Shown: positions 22,828 to 33,306, counted from the first letter of the stretch. The stretch: 64,000 nucleotides of DNA from Floccularia luteovirens (GCA_009739215.1 VSJF01000002.1:124001-188000), one strand, 5' to 3'. Translations and numbers: made by a program. Notes: generated by a model not told the origin, from the letters alone.

Positions 22828-24258
22828 AACTATACCGACATTTATGCAGATTTCATTATCACAAGTATCAAAGTAGAATCTCTCCCTTGATGACTACAAT
22901 TAGTCTCATGCTTGTGGCGCTATACCAAGCTGCCTATGCATTCATCTACTTGAAGGGGTGTATTACGAAATAAACCAATACTTTGCTGATCAGTGAAAGG
23001 GGTGACCACCATTCGATGCATAACTTGCATGACACAGTATCACTGGATTGCTGCATTTCTTGTGCAATTTTGGCAGCATATAAATCGACCAGAAGACTTA
23101 AGTGTCCTAGCGTATTGCCCATACTTCATATCCAAATACTGATGGAAGTCAAAGCAACTTTAAAAAAATCTAAATCTAAATGGTTAAGATTGGAAATTCT
23201 TTCTACCTCAAATTTTATTGAAGTGGATTCAACTATTGTCTCTCTGTTAAATTGCAGATGATTTAATCGCTCCAAAGAGTTGATGACGATTTTTGAACAC
23301 CCAGAAATGGAGATATGGACTATTGCCCTAAAAAGCAAATCCACAACAATAACTCTCACTTAAAAATCCAAATCTGAAACAAGCAAATTTACATTATAAG
23401 ATAAGATCCACCCGTGATGGCTTTGAGTTATCTCGCCCTCTCACAAACATTCGATTATCTATTGATTCCGATATCCAAACATTAAACTTAGGGAAATACC
23501 TAATACAATTGGTTGAGAACTTAGTTGATTGCAGACTAAAATATTACTTGTCACAAAAAATTCTCTCAATTCGTCCCAAGGACACCAACATCCTAATCCA
23601 TAGGAGAGTCTGACGAGACTCCTATCCACTTTAGTCTCCCAACAGGAATATCAGCGCTATACTAAGCTGCAGATATAGATATAATTCGCAAGTCACTGAA
23701 AAAATTTCACACCTTGCTAGAATAATCTGGTTGAGACATAAAAAGCTCCCTAGTCACAAAAGTGATTTATGATATGGTCGCATAAAACCTCTGGTTTAAT
23801 TACTGGATTCAGGTTTCAGAGTCCATTGACAAGGAATTTCCAGCAAACCACTCTGGAAATAGGCAAAGAAACGGCATCCTGTCCTTTCCGGCCAACCTTG
23901 CTCATACTAAATGTTGACTCCCTGATAATATCACTAGGAGATGGATTTTGTATTCACAATGAGCCTACTAGCTCAGGATGAGGGGTGAACAGACTTTGCA
24001 CTCGCAGCTCTGAGTGCGATAATTAAAGCTTTGCATCGTCGATATTTCCACCATTTGGTTTACACCATTTTTATGCAAATCTAAGTCATTAGTTCTTGAT
24101 GCAGATAGAGAAATTCACACTACTCTATTCTTGCTCGAACACAATGTTTACTGGATAAGATACCTACACCAAGGTTGAGGATGATAAGAAGAATAAATGA
24201 TGCAAGTAACTATGTCCGATGGTTACAACAATTGCATGACTCTATCACCAGATATCTC

Positions 24259-24616
24259 TGTTGAGCAGCACCCTGTTTTACACAGTAGAGGGGACTGTTC
24301 TTACCTTAGAGCTTACTTAGTTTCTTAGAGACTTATGGTGCTAGTACTGACTACTACGAATATAATTCGACAAAGGACATAAGGTCCAGTAGCTCTACTT
24401 ATATACATAATTGCTGTTTGTACAGCTTTGTACAATGGTCCGTGCACAGGTACACTAACATATCATGTGACTACATATAGAAGGTTATAGAACCTTATAG
24501 AATGTTTGTGGATATCATGTGCTATAGAGCATATGAGTGTGAGACACGTCATCAGTCACGTGCTCTATCACATGATCAATTATGTAATCAGTCATGTGAT
24601 TGTTGCTGTCGCAACA
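24259..24616 (-). mobile_element. Solo LTR, copia family B subtype 2 (copy B6), nested in Copia-2
   Basis: 358 bp from TGTTGAGCAGCACC to GCTGTCGCAACA, perfect target duplication ATCTC. Nearly the same sequence as copy B3 at 16192. Confidence 0.9.
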
Positions 24617-25796
24617 ATCTCACACTTCGAAGAAGCTACTAAACTTCTAAGATATGCTAGAAGAAATCAAAAGATATGATGTCAAGGATATAAAGGAAGT
24701 AAATCTTTATGCAGCTCATTACTAGCGCAAAAGAAATACTTGATAGATTATTGATGAGATCTTGACTCTCATAATCTAGTACAAACATGTCTGTCTTGTC
24801 GCCCATGAGAGGTTGTTGACTATGACTTAATTGTCCAGACATCGGGTCTTCTCCTAGACTCATAAACAAGAAGTTAAGAGAATCAGAAAGTAAAGATCTA
24901 TAAGACCTAGATTGAGATTGATGCCGATGACGTTACTCCGTCTCCACCATCAGCGGTGTTGAATGGCTCACTTAATTGTTTGAGATTTATCTCATCTCTC
25001 TAGACCACCTTAGAAAATCTTGAAATCAAGTCTTATTGGTAAAAGCTATATCCAATCTGGAAAGACTTTAAAAACAATATAGCAAATCAGCGCTAAAGAC
25101 TATAAACCAATGAGTTAAAATCTAGTCAATACTCGAGATAACACCCGATAATACTAGGGTCAAATCTAGCTGCAGATTTTCAGAAACGTATCAAATCATA
25201 CTGGGCATTGGAGGTCCATAATCCTTGTAAGCCCCATTTCAAATGTGTTTTAGCCTTTCAACATGAAGTCGCGATTGCTGCTTTGAGCGCATCTGTTGAC
25301 AGAAATAAAAGAGCACCCCTGATTCTCTACTAAGGTTGCCCAAACAGGTGCTGACTTGCTTGAATTCTTGCTTGACTTAGTCGCAGAAATCGCAAACTTG
25401 GTATTGAGTTTCCATTCAGTGGATTAAGCTGATTAAATCGCTTTCCATTGTCTTATTTATCTTTTCTCTAAGAGTGAAGCGCCACTTACTGCTCCCTGGA
25501 CTATCGCACTGCTGATTTGATCGCACTTGCTTGATAAAACACAAAGCAGCTCTGCTTGAAGTTACATTTGCAGATCGCTGAAATACTTCACACCTTGCTT
25601 GAATATTCGCAGACTTGGCTTGCATCCTTTTACCCAGTCGCACTTCAAAATATCCAAATGCTCGTATATGCTCATCTTGCTGATTCAATTGCAGACTAGT
25701 AGCACTAAGCTTAGGTGATCTGGTTGCTGACTTTAATACTTTTAAGTATCCACTTAGAACCTAAATAATTCGAGTTATCTCATCACATAGTGTACT

Positions 25797-25809
25797 AAGT
25801 GAAGGGGTG
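25797..25809 (+). promoter_or_regulatory. Copia-2 polypurine tract
   Basis: AAGTGAAGGGGTG directly before the 3' LTR, the expected place and composition of the plus-strand primer. Confidence 0.65.
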
Positions 25810-26183
25810 TGTTGCGTCAGCACGATCACATGATGAATTACATAATTCATCAGGTGATAAGTCAGATGATATGTCACATGATGTGTCACATGACTACACT
25901 CACATATGCCCCATGCATCACGTGCAGTATGACTAAACATGTTCTATAACCTTCTACAAGATTCTATGAAATAGACATGTGACTATGACGGACATAGCAC
26001 GGACCCTTTATGCAAATATGTACATACAGCTAGAACTGTATATAAGGACACTCTTATACGAATAGATCCCTTGTCCTATTCTATAGGTAGTAGCTAGTAA
26101 CTAACCGTAAGGTGTGATCTAAGTAAGCACAAGATAAGACTTTGAGTTCCTCCACTGTGTCTTGCACACATGGCTGCTCAACA
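25810..26183 (+). repeat. 3' LTR of Copia-2
   Basis: TGTTGCGTCAGCA to GGCTGCTCAACA, followed by the target duplication CAATT. Matches the 5' LTR over its whole length. Confidence 0.9.
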
Positions 26184-26798
26184 CAATTGTTGAGTACTGC
26201 AAGCACTAACAGGATGTGCACTGTTTCAAATCTCACAATAGGTGAGAATATCTCCTTGAAGTCGAGTCCTTCAATCTGGGAGAAACCTTTGGCAACTAGT
26301 CATGCTTTCTTGCAGCCATCGGACTTGACCACAAACATCCATCTGTTCTTAACTGCTCTTTGACCTTGAGGTAGGTCTACAAGTCCAGACATTACATTGC
26401 GCTTATAAAGAGCATCCATCTCTTTGCAGCAAGCAATCAACTATTCTTCTTTTGCAGCTGGTGGAAGGCACATTATATCTCTGAATTGAGTTGGGACTAG
26501 ATCATCAGAATGTGAAACTCGATGTGCTAATAGATAGGCAGTGAATTCTATATCCCCTTCCTATGCCAATTTAGTTACATAAGTCATTTGACTTATATCC
26601 ACATCTCTAGTACTCATATCAGGGTGCTTATTATCAGTAGGCTAAGGTGGCGCTGTTGGGACAGGAACCCGATGCTGCCTATTTTCTGGCACAAAGTGCT
26701 GGTCAATGTTATCTCACCAATAAGCATAATCTTCCTGATTCTGCAATTGTTGCAGTGGATCATCTCCATAAGCATTGTCTTGAATGATGTTTCTAGGG
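26184..26798 (-). pseudogene. Copia-3 RT, N-terminal part and hinge (minus strand)
   Basis: Read on the minus strand: CLPPAAKEE, LVDLPQGQRAVKNRWMFVVKSDG, LVAKGFSQIEGLDFKEIFSPIVRFETV, then the RT breaks at the Copia-2 insertion and continues at 19486. Upstream of it is the hinge (DNAYGDDPLQQ, STRDVDISQMTYVTKLA), with several stops. It is cut on the other side by LTR A5. Confidence 0.82.
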
Positions 26799-27403
26799 TG
26801 TTACTGTTTGGGGTTTTAGGCGTCGTCGTCTACTAGTCTCGTCATAAGGGCATCTGGGTTAGGGAATAGTTGGGGTTTGCTAGTCAGATTTCCCTAGCGC
26901 AATGGTAGGTTACACTACCACACAGGTTACAAATCACCTGTTGGGGTCTCTCTGAGGTCAGTTACAGAGGTGGGGACAGCCAGGCATTTCAGGCTGTACG
27001 GTGTTGTCCGTGCCATTATTTACAATGATCTTGCCATCCTAGATAAGAGAGGGAGAGTCACTTAGTTGTCACTGAGGTAACAGAGTAATCGCTTGTATTA
27101 GGAGGTACTCAAAACTAAGATCAAGCTGAGGCTTGACTATAGTTTCGCACTACTTAAATACAAGTATGCTACTTCTAATAATAACTATTGCATGCTTGCT
27201 CAGTAAGCTACGAGTCAACGCAGAGTCATACAGAAGTGTCTACCAGTCATTTAGAAGCATATAATAGTCACTACGAGTTAATAGAAGCAAAGTGCGAGTC
27301 AGATACAAAATGTGTATGGGAAATAAGTAAATGAGGCAGGAACACATTGTGCACGCATTCTAAAGTCCAGGGAGATAGCGTGTATCTGGATAAGGTCATA
27401 ACA
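26799..27403 (-). mobile_element. Solo LTR, family A (copy A5)
   Basis: 605 bp, TGTTACTGTTTGGGG to AAGGTCATAACA, perfect target duplication TAGGG at 26794-26798 and 27404-27408. Inserted in the Copia-3 hinge. Confidence 0.9.
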
Positions 27404-27536
27404 TAGGGATCCTTCTCTGTCTCTCTGAGTGTCTTGGCAGTTCTTGTCTGGGTACAAACCTTCTTTCAGATGTTCCCTCTCTTTGACATTACAAGTACTC
27501 AATGTCATCTGCTGCACTCCTTGATTGAGGTGTATG
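27404..27536 (-). pseudogene. Copia-3 hinge fragment
   Basis: Minus strand continues the copia hinge (QSRSAADDIEYL, RRFVPRQELPRHSERQRRI) between two solo LTRs. Too short for function. Confidence 0.55.
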
Positions 27537-28526
27537 TGTTGAGCAGCCATCTATGCATTGCACAGTGATAGGGACTCAGCCTTACCTTGTGCTTACTTAA
27601 TCTTACACTTAGGTCAGTATACTACTACTTATCCAGAAAGGACCATCTATTATAAAAGAAGGTAGAGTCCTTATATACAGTTCTACTATATGTACCTATT
27701 TGTATATGATGGTCTGTGCATTGTTCTACATAATCACATGTCTAGGGCATAGAATCTCATAGAAGGTTGTAGAACATGCTTAGTCATACTTGCACATGAT
27801 GCATAGGGCATGAGGCATATATGGATGTAGTCATGTAACACATCATGTATTATGACCTTATCCGGATACGCACTATCTCCCTGGACTTTAGAACGCATGC
27901 ATAACGCGTTCCCACCTTGTTTACTTATTTCCCATACACGTTTTGTATCTGACTCGTGCTTTGCTTCTATTAACTTGTAGTGACTAGTATATGCTTCTAA
28001 ATGACTGGTAGACACTTCTGTATGACTCCGCATTGACTCATAGCTTACTGAGCAAGCACGCAATAGTTATTATTAGAAGTAGCATACTTGTATTTAAGTA
28101 GTGCGAAACTATAGTCAAGCCTCAGCTTGATCTTAGTTTCAAGTACCTCCTAATATAAGCGATTACTCTGTTACCTCAGTGACAACTAAGTGACTCTCCC
28201 TCTCTTGTCTAGGATGGCAAGATCGTTGTAAATAATGGCACGGACAACACCGTACAGCCTGAAATGCCTGGCTGTCCCCACCTCTGTAACTGACCTCAGA
28301 GAGACCCCGACAGGTGGTTTGTAACCTGTGTGGTAGCATAACCTACCATTGCGCTAGGGAAATCTGACTAGCAAACCCCAACTGTTCCCTAACCCAGACA
28401 TACCTATGATGAGACCAGTAAACGACGACGCCTAAAACCCCAAACGGTAACATCATGTGACATATCATGTGTGACTCATCACCTGATGAATTATGTAATC
28501 CATCATGTGATCGTGCTATTGCAACA
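27537..28526 (-). mobile_element. Solo LTR, copia family B (copy B8), split by LTR A6
   Basis: TGTTGAGCAGCC to GCTATTGCAACA, perfect target duplication GTATG at 27532-27536 and 28527-28531. About 380 bp when the nested family A LTR is removed. Confidence 0.9.
27848..28452 (+). mobile_element. Solo LTR, family A (copy A6), nested in LTR B8
   Basis: 605 bp from TATTATGACC to GGTAACA, perfect target duplication TCATG at 27843-27847 and 28453-28457. Confidence 0.9.
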
Positions 28527-28615
28527 GTATGTGGCCTCTCCACTGGAGGTAAGCGACATGATTCCCTGTTAGGAGATGGGAAGGGAGTTGGGGCTTCGTC
28601 AAGCCCTTTACTACT
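28527..28615 (-). pseudogene. Copia-3 hinge fragment, distal
   Basis: Minus strand reads LDEAPTPFPSPNRESCRLPPVERPHT, a proline-rich hinge typical between integrase and RT. It is bounded by LTR B8 and element E2. No integrase follows on this strand. Confidence 0.5.
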
Positions 28616-30042
28616 ACATCAGCAAATCCTGTTTTTAGTCCAACTTGAGCCATAGTAAGCCATAGCACCTGTAGTGATTCATAGTGACCCATAGTAATTC
28701 ATAGATTTTAGGCATTTTCCATAGTGACCCATAGTGACCCATAGATTTTGGCTATTTTCCATAGTAACCCATAGTAGTCCATAGATGTTAGTTATTTTCC
28801 ATAGTGTTTCATAGATTTTGGCTATTTTTTATAGTAACCCATAGTGGCCCATAGATGTCAATCATTTCCATAGTAACCCATAGTAACCCATAGTAACCCA
28901 TAGTAACCCATAGTATTCCATAGTATTCTATAGTGATCCATAGTATTCCATAGTAACTCATAGTAGTCTATAGATATTAATCATTTCCATAGTATTCTAT
29001 AGATGCTATATAAATTTGTATAATGATGTATAGTAATCTGTAGTATTTTGACTTAGAGTACTATTCCGCTTTTTGGATTAGATAAGCAAAACATCGGACT
29101 TGAACTTAGAAAGATTTTTGGACTTAGAAAAAAAAAATTTTTTTGAAGTTCAAATTTCGACTTCAGCAAAGTCATGTGACCTGTGGCTGACATGGCATAC
29201 TTCGAACTTCAACTTTTTTTTTTGCTTTGAAGTTTTCAACCTTCATCTTTGTAAGTCATTCTTTCCTCCTTTTCTTTTACTGACATTCTTTTTCTAGATT
29301 CATTCCATTGTCATACATCTTTGCCATATCTACTTGTTGTCAGGACCTAGGGATGGAAGGAGTTGAGAAGATATGATAGCTTGGGCATTTGGTATGTTTT
29401 GTGTCCACTTTTTTTCTCTTTTTTTTTTTATGTTTTTCTCTTGTATGTCCGACTTTTTCCTTCTTTTTTTATACATTTTCTCTCTTTCTAGTTATGTTTT
29501 TAATTTCCCTTCTTTTGTTTCATATGTTTCCGACTTTTTTCCTTGTTTTTTCATATATTTTAAACTTTTTTCTTTCTTTCTATATGTTTCCGACTTTTTT
29601 TGCCTTTTTTGGTATGTTTCCAACCTTTCCCTTTTTTGTCATGTTTCTGACTTCTTCTGTCTTTTTAGTTATGTTTTCTGACTTGATATGTTTTTTTTCC
29701 AACTTAGTATGTTTTTTTTATGTTTTTTTCTCCAACTTTCTATGTTTTTTTCTATGTTTTTTTTTCAACTTTTTTTATGTTTTTTTTTCCAACTTTTTTA
29801 TGTTTTTTTTTTCGACTTTTTATATGTTTTTTTCCAACTTTTTATGTTTTTTTGTCTGACTTTTTTTGTCTTTTTTTTTATTTCTTCTATGTAGTATTAT
29901 ATAGTAGTATGTAGTAATTATAGTAGTAAAAATAAAATGAATATAACAAAATGAATAATTCAATAAAGTATATATATATTATTATAGTAGTATTATGGAG
30001 CACTCCATAGTGCTCCATAGTTGACCCAAGGTTTGCTGATGT
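28616..30042 (-). mobile_element. Element E2: inverted copy of E1
   Basis: About 1.43 kb between ACATCAGCAAATCC and GGTTTGCTGATGT. Same internal order as E1 but reversed: minisatellite with CATAGTAACC units, the conserved 200-bp block (29095-29300), pyrimidine-rich tract (29400-29880), AT-rich block and GTGCTCCATAG units. The long frames across the pyrimidine tract (Phe/Ser/Leu-rich) are low-complexity translation, not genes. Confidence 0.75.
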
Positions 30043-30356
30043 TTCAAGTACCCTCTAATACAGGTGATTACTCTGTTACCTCCATAACACTCTAAGAGAC
30101 TTTCCCTCCCCTGTCTAGGATGGCAGGATCATTGTATATAGTAGCATAGACGACACCATATAGCCTGAAACGCCTAGCTGTCCCCTCCTCTGTAACTGAC
30201 CTCAGAGAGACCCCAACAGATGGTTTGTAACCTGTATAGTAGTATAACCTACTATCACGCCAGGAAAATCTGACTGGCAACAACCAACCATTCCATTACC
30301 CAGACAGCCAAATGATGAGACAGTAAACGACAATGTACAAACCTCTAATAGTAACA
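30043..30356 (+). repeat. Truncated LTR of family A (copy A7)
   Basis: Only the right half of the family A LTR (from TTCAAGTACCCTC to AGTAACA). The left half is missing exactly where element E2 ends. Confidence 0.7.
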
Positions 30357-30654
30357 TATACTACTACTTATCCAGAAAGGACTGTCTATTATAAAAGAGA
30401 GTATTGTCCTTATATACAATTCTACTATATGTATCTATTTGTAAATAGTGGTCTATGCATTGTTCTACATAATCATATATCTAGGGCATGGAACCTCATA
30501 GAAGGTTGTAGAATATGCTTAGTCATATTGCATGTGATGCATAGGGCATAGGGCATAGATGGATGTAGTCATGTGACACATCATGTGACATATCTCATGT
30601 GACTCATCACCTGATGAATTATGTAATCCATCATGTAATCGTGCTGTCACAATA
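30357..30654 (-). repeat. Truncated LTR of copia family B (copy B9)
   Basis: Starts inside family B (TATACTACTACTTATCCAG) and ends GTGCTGTCACAATA; the first ~80 bp are missing. Confidence 0.7.
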
Positions 30655-30940
30655 GCTCATAGCATACCATAGATAACTGTAGTAGTCTATAATAGCCTAT
30701 AGTACTATGGAATACTTCATAGATGCTTATAGTACTCCACAGTGCTATGGAGTACTCCATAGATGTCCATAGTATGCCATAGATAACTATAGTAACTATA
30801 AAATGGAATATTTATATATTTATATTTGGAACACTTCATTAGATTATTCATTATTATTATATTCATTTTTATTATATATATTATATAACTATCTAAATAG
30901 TACTATATGTTACTATATAAAGATAGAAAAAAAATAGAGA
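30655..30940. repeat. CATAGT minisatellite and AT-rich block, E-like
   Basis: Units such as CCATAGATAACTATAG and GTGCTATGGAGTACTCC followed by an AT-rich stretch with TTATTATATTCATTTT, as in E1/E2. Probably a third, incomplete E copy. Confidence 0.5.
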
Positions 30941-31259
30941 ACAAGGTATATTGACATTACTATCTGTACTTATATATATTATAGTCATGGCTGTGTAATA
31001 CCTAATGTAGTAACCAGCATGTATATGAAACATCTCATGTCTACTCCAGGTAGAACATGAGTCATACACATTCCATAACATGAGTCATATGCATATCCAC
31101 AGTAAGCTCTAGAATATTCTAGACTATGTTGTGTCATTATACCTTAGTCATATACAGATATAACCTTATCTTATCTTATCAGGTCTACAACACATGACTG
31201 ATGAGCATGTGACTAATCACATGACTACTAATCAATCATATGGAGTTGCTGTCACAACA
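30941..31259 (-). repeat. Truncated LTR, family G (copy G2)
   Basis: Shares ACAAGGTATATTGAC and everything up to GCTGTCACAACA with the LTR at 32167-32587; the left part is missing. Confidence 0.7.
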
Positions 31260-32166
31260 AGCATAGAAACACATCAGAATTGTCAAAAGCAACTTAAATC
31301 TGCTAAAAGACAGTCAAAAATGTGAAGATATGAAGGAAAATATACCATTTCCCATCCAAAACTTGTCCAAATCTTTTAGCATCAAATTATATACCTTTCA
31401 ATCAACTAGAAGCATCTCAGATCCACAATGTACACAGCAGGGATCATAGAGGAAATGAAAAAAACATGAAATCTGAAGGTTAAAATGCATTTTCCCATGG
31501 TTGCAATACTCACCACACTCACTATGATAACACAAAATCAAATCAAGCACAGCTTTTCTGATTGCATCAAAACACACATCAAAGTATTTTTAAGCAGTAT
31601 ATAATTCAAATTTTGCAATGTAAACACTCTACAGATTGCATTTCTTGATGCTACCTTTCGCAAATTTGCATATAAGTTCTCCTCAACATCCTCTTTTGAT
31701 CTAAACTAAATGCGAGCATTTCTGTCCACACATTCTCTTTAAAATCAACATTCATTCAATGAAATGTTCTCTAACTAATTATCTACATTACTTGATACAC
31801 TAATACTATCATATGTTACAATGTACCTCTTCTCTAATATACACATATTTTCTATACAACAAACCTCCTGCCTTTTGCTCTTCCTTCTCCACAATCTGTA
31901 CCTTTTTTACACTAATGTACCAGATACAATATAAAATTAATGGTTTTGAAGACAAGTCAAAACCACTCAACTAACATTCTCAAAATAAAAACAAAAAAAA
32001 AAAAATTTTCCTCACCTTCTTCCCAATAAACCATAGCAGGTTTTGTCATACAGAAAAGATAGCCTTATATCCCTGATATATAGTAAACAGCACATTGTCT
32101 GAGAGCATACACACTTCTTCAGCAGAACTATTTTTCCCACATCAAGCTTGAGATAAATACAAAATG
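31260..32166. other. AT-rich non-coding sequence between family G LTRs
   Basis: No gene and no recognisable retrotransposon domain. It lies between two LTRs of the same family in the same orientation, so it could be the remnant of an element interior, but no primer-binding site or polypurine tract is clear. Confidence 0.4.
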
Positions 32167-32587
32167 TGTTGAGCAGCGCCTGTTACACACAGTAATAGGA
32201 ACTATCTTACCTGGGGTTCTTACTATTGCTTAGAGGGGCTGTACTACTAACTACTACCAAGTAATTTGGACAAGGTATATTGACGTTACTACCTTTGTTA
32301 TATACATTATAGGCATGGCTGTGTAATACCTAATGTAGTTACCAGCATGTACATGAAACACCTCATGTCTACTCTGGGTAGGACATAAGTTATACACATT
32401 CCATAACATGAGTCATATGCGTGTCTGCAGTAAGCTCTAGAATGCTCTAGACCATATGTGTCATTACATCTTAGTCATTATACTGGTGTGACCTTATCTT
32501 ATCTTATCAGGTCTACAACACATGACTGACAAGCACGTGACTAATCACATGACTACTAATCTATCATGTGGAGTTGCTGTCGCAACA
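32167..32587 (-). mobile_element. Solo LTR, family G (copy G1)
   Basis: 421 bp from TGTTGAGCAGCG to GCTGTCGCAACA, perfect target duplication AAATG. Its ends match family B LTRs (TGTTGAGCAGC and GTC(A/G)CAACA) but the middle differs, so it is a related copia LTR family. Confidence 0.88.
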
Positions 32588-33133
32588 AAATGTGTATGCC
32601 AATTATCATGTGCAGAGTTCCCACATTAAGCTTGGAACAAACACAAAATGTCTGTGCCATACATTTTCCCATGTCAAGCTTGAAACAAACAAAAAATCCT
32701 GGTTATAAGACCAACTCCTTATGGACTTGGAACTTAAAGCTGAAACCAAAGACTGTGAAAGCTAAAGATAGCCAAAGCTGATTCAAAGTTGATACATTTT
32801 TGCTAATGTCAGTAGGTAAAAATTCTGTAGCAGGCATTGATAATTTCAAACTACATGTGGTTGTTTCTCCTCTTTCTGTACAAGTTGGTAGTGAAAAAGT
32901 GTGATAACATACTTTGATGTTAGAGTGCCCATACCATCCTTTAAATAGAAGAGAGCAGGTTTTTGAGTATAAGGCCTCATTCATATATGATTGTAGTCAT
33001 GCTGTATTTGGTTCTTATTAGATCCAGGTGATGATAAATTGTTAGCACAACCACCTCCTAACCCAGTGATAAGACAAACACCAGCAGCTCCCATATAATA
33101 TAATAGGAAACCTTGAGAGGGCATAGTGGATGT
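32588..33133. other. Non-coding spacer with a direct repeat
   Basis: Contains two imperfect copies of a ~50-bp phrase (CCCACATTAAGCTTGGAACAAA at 32620 and CCATGTCAAGCTTGAAACAAA at 32670). No gene seen. Confidence 0.45.
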
Positions 33134-33306
33134 AGGACGTGACACGCGTCACATGTCACGGTCACATTAAGTCGTAGCAAACAGTAACTTCATGTATACA
33201 TAACAAAAAAATACATATAACTATATCATCTAACATATGTTCCTATAATCATATAATCAACTATCTCTCTGTACTCTCCTCCTATTCCACAGTCACCCCT
33301 GCTATA
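33134..33306 (-). repeat. Short dispersed repeat M (copy M3)
   Basis: ACGTGACACGCGTCACATGTCACGG at one end and the reverse of TATAGCAGGGGT at the other; reverse complement of M1 at 9351-9510. It marks the right edge of the transposon island. Confidence 0.6.

Larger units (their letters stand above)
21758..25796 (+). other. Copia-2 internal non-coding region
   Basis: Apart from two nested solo LTRs there is no recognisable protease, integrase, RT or RNase H. Some phrases recur within it: TTGCTTGACTTAGTCGCAGAAAT-like sequence near 22105 and 25370, and GATGCTGCTTTGAGTGCA-like sequence near 22170 and 25272, suggesting internal duplication. The sequence CTTGAAGGGGTGTATTACG near 22948 resembles the true polypurine tract junction at 25800. 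Confidence 0.6.
19487..26183 (+). mobile_element. Complete copia-type LTR retrotransposon with gag only (Copia-2)
   Basis: A full element of about 6.7 kb: 5' LTR 19487-19859, primer-binding site, intact gag 20146-21543, about 4 kb without recognisable pol, polypurine tract, 3' LTR 25810-26183. Perfect 5-bp target duplication CAATT at 19482-19486 and 26184-26188. It interrupts the RT of an older copia element on the minus strand. Two solo LTRs (22445-22827, 24259-24616) are nested in it; without them it is about 5.95 kb. It resembles the non-autonomous gag-only (TR-GAG) class and would need pol supplied in trans. Confidence 0.88.

Noticed and set aside
29373..29914. Several overlapping Phe-rich open frames on the plus strand
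   Set aside because: Pyrimidine tract of element E2, low complexity.
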